This document shows positions 53,991-64,000 of a DNA stretch of 64,000 nt, in pieces (position 1 is the first letter of the stretch; the number at the start of each line of letters is the position of its first letter). The DNA comes from Halobacteriovoraceae bacterium (GTDB lineage Bacteria > Bdellovibrionota > Bacteriovoracia > Bacteriovoracales > Bacteriovoracaceae). Location: NCBI GenBank assembly GCA_002707495.1, contig PAMZ01000006.1, positions 372,001-436,000 of the forward strand. The letters run 5' to 3'. A model generated the notes under the pieces. The model saw nothing but the letters and a program-made list of their open reading frames with translations, was not told the origin of the DNA and did not search any database. Both the position numbers and the translations under genes were made by a program.

Positions 53991-54763
53991 ATTTCACTCA
54001 AGCTTTTTACTCTCGCAATTTTATAAGACTCACCCTGCTCTAATTTATGCTGCAACTGGATGACATTTTCTTTACTAGCATTAAAGAGAAGTTCATTTTC
54101 AATCGGGACTGAGCGTCTTGAACCCTCTAAGCAAGTCGCATCTTGAGGTGTTACACACTCGTAGCAAATCGTCATTGGCTTCGAATGGATTGGTGTATAG
54201 GCGCTTAATATTTTCAAAGGTCCAATTTGACTATGAAGGGGAAGAGCTGGTGAAAACCATTGCGTTGCACCTTCCAGGACTTCAATATCAAAAAATTTCA
54301 AGGCTGCAAATTTGGTGAGAAGACCTAGACCACTTAAACTCATTTGCAAATGTCGATTAAGAGAAGACAGGTTGTGTCCAAACCATTTTCCAGGCTGCAT
54401 GGTGGGGATGGCAATATACATTGAAACAGGAAACCACTCTTCTTCGGAAATTTTCATTTTTTTTCTATCAGCTTCGCTAAAAAGAGATCCTTTGCCACAG
54501 AATCCAAATACAAAGCCAGGCATAACTGAGCAATCCACAAAAACCCATTTATCCATTCCCATCCCCTGCTCTCCAAAGCTTAATTTATCCAAATGATAAA
54601 TTTTCTCAACAAAAGTCTGAGTCTTAAGATCTAGTGGATGGTGGATATGCTCACTCATAAGTCTTTTTCCTAAGACTTCTCTCTGGGTCCAATCCGGGCT
54701 AAGATTGGCCGAAACCACATAGGGCTCTAATTTATCCAACAAATTACGATATTTTAATTCCAT
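53978..54763 (-). CDS. Protein of unknown function, cytoplasmic
   Basis: I do not recognise this 261-residue protein. It has no signal peptide or membrane helix. It has several aromatic-rich blocks such as MGMDKWVFVDCSVMPG, FGFCGKGSLFSEADRKK and YIAIPTMQPGKWFGHNL, which suggest an enzyme-like globular fold. It is divergent from fadH, 47 bases away, and convergent with the small zinc-ribbon gene. Confidence 0.7.
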   Translation of the reverse strand: MELKYRNLLDKLEPYVVSANLSPDWTQREVLGKRLMSEHIHHPLDLKTQTFVEKIYHLDKLSFGEQGMGMDKWVFVDCSVMPGFVFGFCGKGSLFSEADRKKMKISEEEWFPVSMYIAIPTMQPGKWFGHNLSSLNRHLQMSLSGLGLLTKFAALKFFDIEVLEGATQWFSPALPLHSQIGPLKILSAYTPIHSKPMTICYECVTPQDATCLEGSRRSVPIENELLFNASKENVIQLQHKLEQGESYKIARVKSLSEIYLI

Positions 54764-54807
54764 AACAATTGTGTAAACTTATAGACTATAAATTCCAGAA
54801 AGGATAG

Positions 54808-56846
<2,039 letters not shown>

Positions 56847-56848
56847 AA

Positions 56849-57469
56849 TTATTCTTCTTTAGTATAAGCTTCAGCAGCTTCTTGCATAATCTTCTGGACT
56901 TGCTCTTTAGCTTTTACATCCACTTTAGAGGCAAGAGCTTCTTCCGAACGTTGAAACGCCTTTTTGAGATTAGCCTTTGAAATTTTCACTAAGCTTGTGC
57001 AAACATATCCATCAAAATCTCTTTTAGCGCCTTTCTCTTTTAAGAAGCGTCTTTTCTCCCAATAGACTTTATAATTTTGAACACCGACCAATTCCGCTTG
57101 AACAAGTTTAGTTAAATCATCCTGAACGTATTCTGAAAGTTCTCCATTTTCTTTGGTTGGATCTCCGTGTGAGCTTTGAGCTAGACTTTGCTTAATAAAT
57201 GTTGAAACCTCAGAGGCAACACTTGAAGCCGACCGCGCCTTTGCAATTTCACAAGCGGTTGAACGATCATTTTTTGGTTCAGTAGTGTATTTGTAATACC
57301 TATTTTTTTTGTAGTCTTTTTCTTCATCATCAAGCCACTCATCTAAATCTTCTACCCACTCAGGAATATCTTGCGAAGAAGCGTCGACGACTTTAAAGTC
57401 CTTTTCTAATCTTCTTGAGCTACAAGCAGTCATAACAACTGCAATACATAAAACTAATAACCATTTCAT
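56849..57469 (-). CDS. LPP20-like lipoprotein
   Basis: The 206-residue protein has a lipoprotein signal (LVLCIAVVMTAC, lipidated Cys16). A helical exported domain includes EWVEDL near the N-terminus and an ARSASSVASEV segment. This pattern is typical of LPP20/DUF4136-like envelope proteins, though the match is loose. An Ala- and Lys-rich helix ends it. The role is unknown. Confidence 0.6.
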   Translation of the reverse strand: MKWLLVLCIAVVMTACSSRRLEKDFKVVDASSQDIPEWVEDLDEWLDDEEKDYKKNRYYKYTTEPKNDRSTACEIAKARSASSVASEVSTFIKQSLAQSSHGDPTKENGELSEYVQDDLTKLVQAELVGVQNYKVYWEKRRFLKEKGAKRDFDGYVCTSLVKISKANLKKAFQRSEEALASKVDVKAKEQVQKIMQEAAEAYTKEE

Positions 57470-57595
57470 GAAAAATCTCCTTTTATGATTTTCACTTAAG
57501 AATTATAGCGGTTAATTTTCTTGTGCAAAGGCTTTTATAAAATGCTCTCAATAAAGATTATTTTAGATAGAATACGATTAAATTCAGCTAGTTAG

Positions 57596-57622
57596 GCCCT
57601 GTTGGCTGCATGGCCAGAGGGC
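57596..57622 (+). other. Hairpin in the 5' leader of the alpha/beta hydrolase gene
   Basis: GCCCT/AGGGC and TGGC/GCCA form two stacked stems with a small internal loop and a 6-base terminal loop, about 25 bases before the hydrolase start. There is no T-run. It may affect translation or be a protein-binding site. Confidence 0.35.
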
Positions 57623-57645
57623 TAAATTTCTGATTTAATGCCGAA

Positions 57646-58665
57646 ATGAAAAAAAATATCTGCTCCATATTTAGTGCTCTCATTCTCTTTACACCTTCAT
57701 TGATCTGGGCGGTACCAGAATCTCAGATGAATATTATCTATAATCTTCTGGATAGTAATGCCTATCAATACAGAGGATTCACCGGGCAAAATAATATCGC
57801 TCTAAACTATATGAAGTTTGGCACAGATAAACCCAAGGGAACTATTGTCGTCTCCCCTGGCAGGACTGAGGCGAGTGTTAAATATTTAGAACTTGCTTAC
57901 GATCTTGATCAACAAGGTTATGGCCCAATCTATGTTCTCTCCCATCGAGGTCAAGGCCTCTCTCAAAGAGTTTTAAATAACCCCAGAAAAGGTTATGTCA
58001 GAAATTTTTTCTATTATGCTCAAGACTTAAATCAGTTTATGGATGATATTGTATTGCCAGAAAATCCAAAAAAGAGACTCTACCTTATCTCTCATTCGAT
58101 GGGTGGCGCTACTGCGGCTATTTATTCTCAAAATTTTAAAAGTCATTTTCATAAGATTGTTATGCTAGCACCCATGCTTCAAATAGATCTTGGTCAACAA
58201 TCGGAGCGAGAAGTCCTTTGGCAAACGGCTTTAGTCTGTAAATTACCTTTCGGACCCTATTGCACTGACTATATACCTGGTGGTAGCGACGGCGAAATGA
58301 GAGAAATCTTTGAAGAGAATGTTGTCACCTCATCAAAAGTGCGGTTTGACTTTAAAGAAAGCCTACTCAATAGGTGGCCTGAGCTTAAATTAGGATCCCC
58401 AACCTTTAGATGGCTGAGAGAGTCTTTAATAGCGACAAGAAAGTTAAGACATCAAAGCGCAATCAATAGAATTCAAACTCCCATTCTAATTCTTCAGGCT
58501 CAAGATGACGTGGTTGTAAGAAATTATGGCCAAGATCAGTTCTGCGAGCGCACTCCGTATTGCTCTCTAAAAATTATGGAACAAGCGAGACATGAAATTC
58601 TATTCGAACGTGACGAAATTAGAAATAAAGCATTAGAAGCCATAAAAAGTTTCCTAAGTCATTAA
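57646..58665 (+). CDS. Secreted alpha/beta hydrolase, lysophospholipase-like
   Basis: The 339-residue protein has a signal peptide (FSALILFTPSLIWA) and an alpha/beta-hydrolase core. The oxyanion region is VVSPGRTEAS, followed by LSHRGQGLSQR and the nucleophile elbow LISHSMGG (Ser151). LILQAQDDVVV supplies the acid and QARHEIL the His. This is the layout of PldB/monoglyceride lipase-like enzymes. The substrate may be lysophospholipids or lipids of prey membranes (inferred). It is a single gene in context. Confidence 0.88.
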   Translation: MKKNICSIFSALILFTPSLIWAVPESQMNIIYNLLDSNAYQYRGFTGQNNIALNYMKFGTDKPKGTIVVSPGRTEASVKYLELAYDLDQQGYGPIYVLSHRGQGLSQRVLNNPRKGYVRNFFYYAQDLNQFMDDIVLPENPKKRLYLISHSMGGATAAIYSQNFKSHFHKIVMLAPMLQIDLGQQSEREVLWQTALVCKLPFGPYCTDYIPGGSDGEMREIFEENVVTSSKVRFDFKESLLNRWPELKLGSPTFRWLRESLIATRKLRHQSAINRIQTPILILQAQDDVVVRNYGQDQFCERTPYCSLKIMEQARHEILFERDEIRNKALEAIKSFLSH

Positions 58666-58753
58666 AAGTATTATTGTTTCACAATATCCGACTAAATTAA
58701 TCTTGAATCTTATCCGAGAAAGGCTAAAATAAGAAAAACTTCTTTGTGGATGT

Positions 58754-58780
58754 TGTACGTTTAATTACGCCTGTACGTTT
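58754..58780. repeat. Short direct repeat upstream of a lipoprotein gene
   Basis: TGTACGTTT occurs twice, at 58754-58762 and 58772-58780, an 18-bp period. It lies about 45 bases before the lipoprotein start and could be a regulator site; it may equally be chance. Confidence 0.25.
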
Positions 58781-58820
58781 GTGGTAGTTCTCGCAAGGAA
58801 ATCTCTTAAAAGCTAATCCT

Positions 58821-59702
58821 ATGAAAAAGACATTTACCTTACTACTTGGACTTTGCGTGCTCGTGTCTTGTAACGAAGATGAGTTTCTGGAGAAAGATTA
58901 TATCGAGACTTTTCAAGATCGATACAATCGCGAAAATCCTACTGGTGACTTAGAAAACGATTTCAAAATTGCCAAATACAATTGCGAAGTTGCCGAAGAA
59001 GAGAACGATATTGAACAAACAACTTTTAGAGTTGATTTCCCTGCCGCTATTGAATGTGAATTCAATGAAGGAGGCTCTGGTATTAACGACCTTAATGTTC
59101 AGGGAAATGCCCCGAGAATAGATGCCCTCATCACGGCCAGAATAAAGCAAGACCAATCTATTGATCTTTCTGCAGGAACGACGATTTGTGATATGGAATT
59201 CAACTTCCCAGAACAAAATATGCAGTACGATGATGAAATCTTTTTGTTAGTAAATGATTATGTCGTTATGTCTTCGCAAGACTATTCGGAATCAGACAAA
59301 CATCCTAATGGATTAAAGAAAAATGCTATTGGACTTCAGCAGTATGATTGGTCAGGTGAAAATGGATTATTAGGTCTAGATTATATTCAATATTACACTC
59401 CCCAATTTTGTTTAGGAGTCGATAATGATGATCCGGATTATGCCACTAAATGTAATATTCCAGCGACCGAAACTTTTGGACAAATGAAACTTGAAATACC
59501 TAAAACTGAAATCGTAAAACTTGGACTTCTTTCTGAAGGTGTCGTTAATAGAGATACCAAAACAAAACTTGATTTCTCATTTGTTACGACTGGTGATAAT
59601 GACAATGGAGACTGTGAGCATGCAGCTTATAGTTATGAGGTCACCGTCAAGCACGTCAATATATATGAGTTGGCAGAAGAAGCAAGCGATTCTGCTGAGT
59701 AA
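58821..59702 (+). CDS. Lipoprotein of unknown function
   Basis: The 293-residue precursor begins MKKTFTLLLGLCVLVSCNED, a lipoprotein signal with the lipidated Cys at residue 17. The mature part is acidic, with several cysteines (AAIECEF, TTICDME, QFCLGVD, TKCNIPA, GDCEHA). The strand-rich pattern suggests a beta-fold domain. I cannot name a family. A UUCG-loop terminator follows about 20 bases after the stop. Confidence 0.75.
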   Translation: MKKTFTLLLGLCVLVSCNEDEFLEKDYIETFQDRYNRENPTGDLENDFKIAKYNCEVAEEENDIEQTTFRVDFPAAIECEFNEGGSGINDLNVQGNAPRIDALITARIKQDQSIDLSAGTTICDMEFNFPEQNMQYDDEIFLLVNDYVVMSSQDYSESDKHPNGLKKNAIGLQQYDWSGENGLLGLDYIQYYTPQFCLGVDNDDPDYATKCNIPATETFGQMKLEIPKTEIVKLGLLSEGVVNRDTKTKLDFSFVTTGDNDNGDCEHAAYSYEVTVKHVNIYELAEEASDSAE

Positions 59703-59723
59703 TATTAACTAGGTATGTGTGTG

Positions 59724-59753
59724 AAAAAGCGCTCTTCGGAGCGCTTTTTTTTT
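59724..59753 (+). terminator. Rho-independent terminator with a UUCG tetraloop
   Basis: GCGCTC (59729-59734) pairs with GAGCGC (59739-59744) around the stable tetraloop TTCG, flanked by AAAAA and nine T. It ends the lipoprotein gene. Confidence 0.93.
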
Positions 59754-59805
59754 GAAATCACACTTAACCGACTAAACTTATCCAACTTCTGTCCGATAGG
59801 TAATC

Positions 59806-61215
59806 GTGAAGTATTTAACCCTTTTGTTATTCTTTATTGTCATCCAAACTCAAGCAGCTGATGTTAAAGCGATATGGCCTAGTATGAACTTTAAGCAAAA
59901 ACTTGAAGTGTTTAGAGTTTATAAAAGAGTTCTTGGAAGCCAAAAAAACTTCAAAGTCTCAAAAAATAATTTCGAAATATTTGATTTCATACAAAAAGCT
60001 CATGCAAATGAGCTTAATTGTATCTATGCCGGATGGCCTAGCTCCTTAGTTAATGGATTTTGCAGTAACCCATCAAATATGAACCCAAGCTATCAAACAG
60101 GCAGCTGCGCTGAAAATGAACTTCATTGTCAGCCGCTTTTATTTGGCGAAGGTCTTTGTGTCCCAGGAAGAACGAGGGCCCAGAGAAATTCATCTTTTAA
60201 AAACTGTCGCCAAGGTTTTGGAAGTGCAGGAAGAAGTCACGAGAATTTATTAAGAGAATTATTAGAAAAAGGTAAAGAAGCAGAGCTATTGGAGCTTTTT
60301 CAATTTGCAGAAAATATTTGTGAAGAAGGAAGACAAAGCTCTACAGGTATGTGTCGCACATTAGAAAATCTCGTCTCAAGACTTCGAACTAAACTTGAAG
60401 GTATAGAAGTCGTAGAAACCTTCGAAGAAACAACTCGACTTGTTGCCGATATTGGAATTATTACAAGTCAACGCTGTGTGAGCCCCCCTACTCTCGTAGA
60501 ACGAGAAGAATTAGAGGAGCCTTTAGAAGCGGTAGAACCAATAGTTTCATCCAGAGTCGTATCTCCAAGTGTCGTCTCCCCTAGTGTCGTTCCGCCTAGA
60601 GTAGATTCACCAAGAACTCCAACTGCGAGCACTGAAAATTTAGTAGGCCCAGCTCTTGCTTTAGCTGAGATCCAAACAGGATCATTACGTTATATAGGTC
60701 GGGGCATGATGAATGGAGACGGTCCCATTGTGAGAGGTGGATCAGGTATTAGAACTTGTGTTTTTGAAAGTGAAGAGATCTATCTACTCTACAGAGGTTG
60801 TATGGGTAATAAACAAGAAGCTCCCAATTTAGAGTTTACGGTTATTGAAAAAACGGGACAGATCACTCAGTTCTATCTAGAAACTCCTCATGAATTTAAT
60901 GGCTCTCTATCTCGCTCAGGAACAGAAGTTTACAATGGATTTAGAATAACGAGAGTTGATGGAAGTCCTATTTCTGATGATTTGACTATGGAACAAATAA
61001 GAGATCATAGTACAAGACATATGTCCTACAATAGCAATTATCCCAGATGTAGCCATACGGATTCAGTAGTTAGCAATTATAGTGCTTGTGAAGGAAATCC
61101 AACAGGTGGACAAGAATGGCTTAACGCTGCGTCAAATTTTCGTGCCAATCCCCCGGCTCTTTGGTTGCAGACTCTTCAAAATATGCGTCAGTTAATCGTT
61201 GATACCACTTATTAA
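59806..61215 (+). CDS. Exported protein of unknown function, cysteine-rich N-terminal part
   Basis: The 469-residue precursor starts with GTG and a signal peptide (LTLLLFFIVIQTQA). The first part has many cysteines (LNCIYAGW, GFCSNPS, GSCAENELHCQPLL, GLCVPGR, FKNCRQGF). Then come helices, a Pro/Val/Ser-rich linker with repeats of the type VVSPSVVSPSVV (about 250-265), and a C-terminal domain with GIRTCVFESEE. No family is recognised. Its layout suggests a periplasmic or secreted multidomain protein. No operon partner is evident. Confidence 0.72.
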   Translation: MKYLTLLLFFIVIQTQAADVKAIWPSMNFKQKLEVFRVYKRVLGSQKNFKVSKNNFEIFDFIQKAHANELNCIYAGWPSSLVNGFCSNPSNMNPSYQTGSCAENELHCQPLLFGEGLCVPGRTRAQRNSSFKNCRQGFGSAGRSHENLLRELLEKGKEAELLELFQFAENICEEGRQSSTGMCRTLENLVSRLRTKLEGIEVVETFEETTRLVADIGIITSQRCVSPPTLVEREELEEPLEAVEPIVSSRVVSPSVVSPSVVPPRVDSPRTPTASTENLVGPALALAEIQTGSLRYIGRGMMNGDGPIVRGGSGIRTCVFESEEIYLLYRGCMGNKQEAPNLEFTVIEKTGQITQFYLETPHEFNGSLSRSGTEVYNGFRITRVDGSPISDDLTMEQIRDHSTRHMSYNSNYPRCSHTDSVVSNYSACEGNPTGGQEWLNAASNFRANPPALWLQTLQNMRQLIVDTTY

Positions 61216-61281
61216 TCAGCACTTAGATTTATAATTATTTTTCATGGATTTTAGATCTTAATGGCAGGATAATAAAAACTT

Positions 61282-61674
61282 ATGAGTGAAAAACATAGTA
61301 TCTTATTAATAGAAGACGAAGAAGATCTCGCAGAAATTCTCTCCTTCATATTTAATAATATTGGAATTGAAACGGAAGTAGCGCTTACCTATAATGAAGC
61401 TACTTCAAAACTGTCTGACAATCCCTATCGAATTGTTTTGTCTGATATGAGACTTCCAGACGGAACCGGTGCAGACTTGTGTAAAGCGTATCATCATCAA
61501 AGCCCCTTTATTCTTTACAGTGGATTTTCAGATATCTCTAAAAAAGAGGCTTTGGATCTTGGAGCGTTAGCGATTTTATCTAAACCACTTGATATTGAGT
61601 TACTTGGAAGCCATATGAAAACATTTCTTAACGGAGAGATAGATGAAAACCAGCTCGTGGCTAGATTGGCTTGA
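61282..61674 (+). CDS. Response regulator receiver protein
   Basis: The 130-residue protein is a single receiver: acidic residues in LIEDEED, the phospho-acceptor Asp55 in LSDMRLPDG, and the Lys in SKPL. It has no DNA-binding domain. It overlaps the downstream histidine kinase gene by 32 bases, so the two almost certainly form one pathway. The output target is unknown. Confidence 0.92.
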   Translation: MSEKHSILLIEDEEDLAEILSFIFNNIGIETEVALTYNEATSKLSDNPYRIVLSDMRLPDGTGADLCKAYHHQSPFILYSGFSDISKKEALDLGALAILSKPLDIELLGSHMKTFLNGEIDENQLVARLA

Positions 61675-62983
61675 TTTTTTTCTTCCTAATGATCTAAAAG
61701 AGGATACAGACAATTCATTAGAAAAAATTGAACGCCTTCGTAAAGCTAAAATCATTATTAAATTTAGCCTCGCTTGTTTTTTTCTTGGTCAATTGATGTT
61801 TATATTGCGCTATCTTTTAGAACCAACCCATCAGCAATTACAAACCCTATTTCTTTTGCCCGTTATTGCACTGATAACTGGTTTACAGGCATTTGTTTTA
61901 AAATATTCAGGTTCAACGAGAATCCCTGCTTGGTCTATTCTCATCGTTGGATTTTTCATCTTTCTCATTCGTGCCAATACGACAGGAGGAGTCAACTCAC
62001 CAGTCGCTTTTTGGTATGGTATCTTACCAGTTGTTTCCATGCTTCTTCTTTCAAGATTAGAGTCAATTTTAGTTTTTTTGATGACTGTGCTTTTTATGTT
62101 CCTCTCAACGCAACCCGCTTGGTTCGAAGGCACTATCTTTCAAGTTCGAGAAGTTTCGACTCTTCCCATGGTTTCTTTGGCAGTCAAATTCTGTGGACTG
62201 GGAATAATATTTGCAGTTAGCTATGCTTATGAAACCGAAAGAGTGAAGTCCGCTAAAGCCTTACAATTAGCAGAGCAAAAAATTGCCCAATCAAATAAAT
62301 TGGCTTCTCTTGCGGTTCTGTCCGGAGGTGTGGCCCATGAAATTAATAACCCACTTTCTATTATTTTGGGTCACCTCACAAAGCTTGATATGCATTTTCG
62401 AAAAGAAGCTGAATATCCTGAAACAATAAAAAGAAGCTTTGAAGTAATAAGAAGAAATACAGATCGAATTCAATCAATCGTAGGTGCTTTGAGAATGTTC
62501 ACAAGAGATGATTTTCATGCTCAAGCTGAAAAAATCAATTTAACTGACTTCTTAGAGAATTATAAATATCAGGAAAAAATAGAATCGAGGATTCATAAAA
62601 AAATTGAAGTAAAACTAAAACTAGAAAAAGAAGTTTATGTAAATCTACATGAAGAATTATTTTCCAGAGTCATTGAGAATCTTGTATTAAACTCTGCAGA
62701 TGCGATAAGTGAATCCTCTCACCCTTGGATCGAGATAGAATTACTCGAAAAGAATTCGAAAGTGATTCTTTTGTTTACAGACTCAGGGAATGGTATCCCC
62801 AAAGAACTTCAAAAGAGGATTTTTGATCCCTTCTTCACAACTAAATCAGTGGGAAAAGGGACTGGCCTAGGTCTAGCCTTAGTGAAGAGAATCGTCGAAG
62901 CTTTTAATGGAAACTTTTCCTACCAGCCCGAGTCATCTCATTCACAATTTAAAATTACTTTTGATAAGTCAGCTGCTACTTAG
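61643..62983 (+). CDS. Membrane-bound sensor histidine kinase
   Basis: The 446-residue protein has about six membrane helices in its first 195 residues with no large periplasmic loop. That suggests sensing within or near the membrane. The kinase core has the H box GGVAHEINNPLS (His232), NLVLNSADAI (N box), DSGNGIP (G1) and GKGTGLGLALVKRI (G2). It is probably the partner of the receiver gene that overlaps it. The 3' end abuts a convergent gene at 62984. Confidence 0.93.
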   Translation: MKTSSWLDWLDFFLPNDLKEDTDNSLEKIERLRKAKIIIKFSLACFFLGQLMFILRYLLEPTHQQLQTLFLLPVIALITGLQAFVLKYSGSTRIPAWSILIVGFFIFLIRANTTGGVNSPVAFWYGILPVVSMLLLSRLESILVFLMTVLFMFLSTQPAWFEGTIFQVREVSTLPMVSLAVKFCGLGIIFAVSYAYETERVKSAKALQLAEQKIAQSNKLASLAVLSGGVAHEINNPLSIILGHLTKLDMHFRKEAEYPETIKRSFEVIRRNTDRIQSIVGALRMFTRDDFHAQAEKINLTDFLENYKYQEKIESRIHKKIEVKLKLEKEVYVNLHEELFSRVIENLVLNSADAISESSHPWIEIELLEKNSKVILLFTDSGNGIPKELQKRIFDPFFTTKSVGKGTGLGLALVKRIVEAFNGNFSYQPESSHSQFKITFDKSAAT

Positions 62984-63871
62984 TTATCTATTTCTAAAAG
63001 CGATATAGGTATAGTCATCATAAACAGCACTTAGTCCAAAAATATTATTCGCTGCTCTCATCATGGAAAGAAAATTAGAACAGGTATAAATCTTTTGAAA
63101 AGAGTAATCATTCACTGCCACTCGACATCTTCCGATATTTCTTGAGGTTACTCGCGATGGTTGAGTGCTTGCCATTCTCTCACTTGCTCTCGGTCTTTCT
63201 GATGATCGCTCCACTCTCCTGGTTTGTTCAAAATTCTCTAATATTTCTTCTCTTTCAGAAGCTGAGATGGGATTTCCGGGTTTTAATGTCTGGGTAGACG
63301 GACGACTACTATTAACGAAATAAATATTTACGATGGGAAAATAATGTAAACTTAGTCCTCTTGCCCTTACCAAAGCCACAAAAGGAGCCTTTGAATAACG
63401 ACTATTTTGAGTACGCATTCTATTGATCGAAAGATTTAGAAAATCATATCCATTATCAGTATCATAAACAGTCCAGTCACCTGCTGGGCAGGCGCTACTA
63501 TTTTCGCGAAAGAGTCGATTCAGACTATTTCTCATAGTTCCAGGTCTAGTACCAGGTGTGATATCTTCAAAATATCCAAGCTCTTGAGCGTCAAAGGGAT
63601 TAAAGACTCTTCCACAATACCCTGCAAGCATAACCGATCCTACAGTAGGGCCACATGGTCCGTTCACTGCACTCCTCGAACCAGGGGCGGTGGTGATAGT
63701 ATGAGTATTGTCATGACACTTTTTAACATAGACGTTTTCAGTCAAACTCGACCTTAGTGTTCTAATGTCTCTACATCTAAGTCTTTGTACAATTTCCGCA
63801 ATTCCTCCATTCGCTGAGACGTCACCAAAACTGGCAAGGATCAACGGTAAAATTAAAAATGTTTTTTTCAT
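62984..63871 (-). CDS. Exported protein with a papain-like cysteine motif
   Basis: The 295-residue protein has a signal peptide (FLILPLILASFGDVSA). NGPCGPTVGSVML (Cys73) follows, similar to the CGP-type active-site motif of C39-like peptidases. LSLHYFPIVNIYFV about 110 residues later has a His at the place expected for the second catalytic residue. The C-terminal 90 residues are rich in Arg and Ser and end in a Cys-containing domain (GRCRVAV, YTCSNFL). ATG 63871 follows AAGGA; ATG 63955 would hide the signal peptide. The peptidase call is tentative. Confidence 0.6.
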   Translation of the reverse strand: MKKTFLILPLILASFGDVSANGGIAEIVQRLRCRDIRTLRSSLTENVYVKKCHDNTHTITTAPGSRSAVNGPCGPTVGSVMLAGYCGRVFNPFDAQELGYFEDITPGTRPGTMRNSLNRLFRENSSACPAGDWTVYDTDNGYDFLNLSINRMRTQNSRYSKAPFVALVRARGLSLHYFPIVNIYFVNSSRPSTQTLKPGNPISASEREEILENFEQTRRVERSSERPRASERMASTQPSRVTSRNIGRCRVAVNDYSFQKIYTCSNFLSMMRAANNIFGLSAVYDDYTYIAFRNR

Positions 63872-64000
63872 GATAAATTCCTTAGGTTTTAATAATGCAC
63901 TTTGCTTTATATTCAATATATTTTTCTCGCTCGTGACCCCTCTCAAAATAATCAATCTCTTTAGTTTGGATTAACTGACTTTGCTTTGCCACAGCGAGAG

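Noticed and set aside
53770..54063. Alternative 97-residue plus-strand frame over the zinc-ribbon gene
   Set aside because: Its composition is unusual, it runs further into the convergent gene at 53978, and the overlapping frame has a clear four-Cys pattern.
58688..59776. Shared CCGACTAAA upstream of two exported-protein genes
   Set aside because: The two copies lie at very different distances from the starts (133 and 38 bases), so a common promoter element is unlikely.
61774..62220. 148-residue plus-strand frame within the histidine kinase
   Set aside because: It is a shadow of the membrane helices of the kinase, with no motif of its own.

Overview
The window looks like a chromosomal segment of an AT-rich, Gram-negative bacterium. 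My best guess is a Bdellovibrio-like lineage (Bdellovibrionota, Bacteriovorax or Halobacteriovorax type). This is an inference from gene content, not a sequence match. The support is: TolQ/ExbD-type motor genes with a TPR partner, a B12-dependent class II ribonucleotide reductase as a stand-alone gene, a large two-kinase Che cluster, many signal-peptide and lipobox proteins, small outer-membrane-barrel-like proteins, and secreted hydrolases. The coding density is high, Shine-Dalgarno sites of the AAGGAG type are common, and I see no tRNA or rRNA gene, insertion sequence, prophage or CRISPR array.

Layout. 1-3693 (minus): a proton-channel operon (TolQ/ExbB-like, two ExbD-like proteins and a TPR protein cut by the window edge). 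4007-7498: nrdJ, behind a control region with four NrdR-box-like palindromes. 7798-10154: secreted and lipoprotein genes of unknown function. 10272-12064: an EVE-domain protein and a secreted M14 carboxypeptidase. 12140-18832: envelope and ribosome biogenesis genes (BamB-like, YfgM-like, Der with an acidic insert, Era, RNase III). 18975-22701: a degenerate tyrosine recombinase followed by the riboflavin operon ribD (frameshifted), ribE, ribB, ribH. 22804-23439: rpsD. 23678-27130: a VOC protein, two small barrel-like proteins, a TSUP transporter, a 49-residue protein and a DksA/TraR protein. 27166-31468: a tyrosine phosphatase, cysS, a membrane protein with a B-box-like zinc motif, a DUF2797 protein and folE2, all closely spaced. 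31615-38362: yidD, then an operon uvrA-pyrC-cdd-priA.

38542-42179 holds three secreted enzymes: a subtilase lipoprotein, a trypsin-like protease and a probable protein-glutaminase. 42214-51555 is one seven-gene Che-like operon with two hybrid CheA kinases at its ends and no chemoreceptor. The rest has a TrmB-like methyltransferase, a Na/Pi cotransporter, a small zinc-ribbon protein, FadH, an LPP20-like lipoprotein, a secreted alpha/beta hydrolase, several exported proteins of unknown function, a response regulator/histidine kinase pair and a secreted protein with a papain-like cysteine motif.

The items I would check first are the Che cluster, the inactivated recombinase, the ribD frameshift, the Der insertion, the NrdR boxes and the protein-glutaminase-like enzyme.
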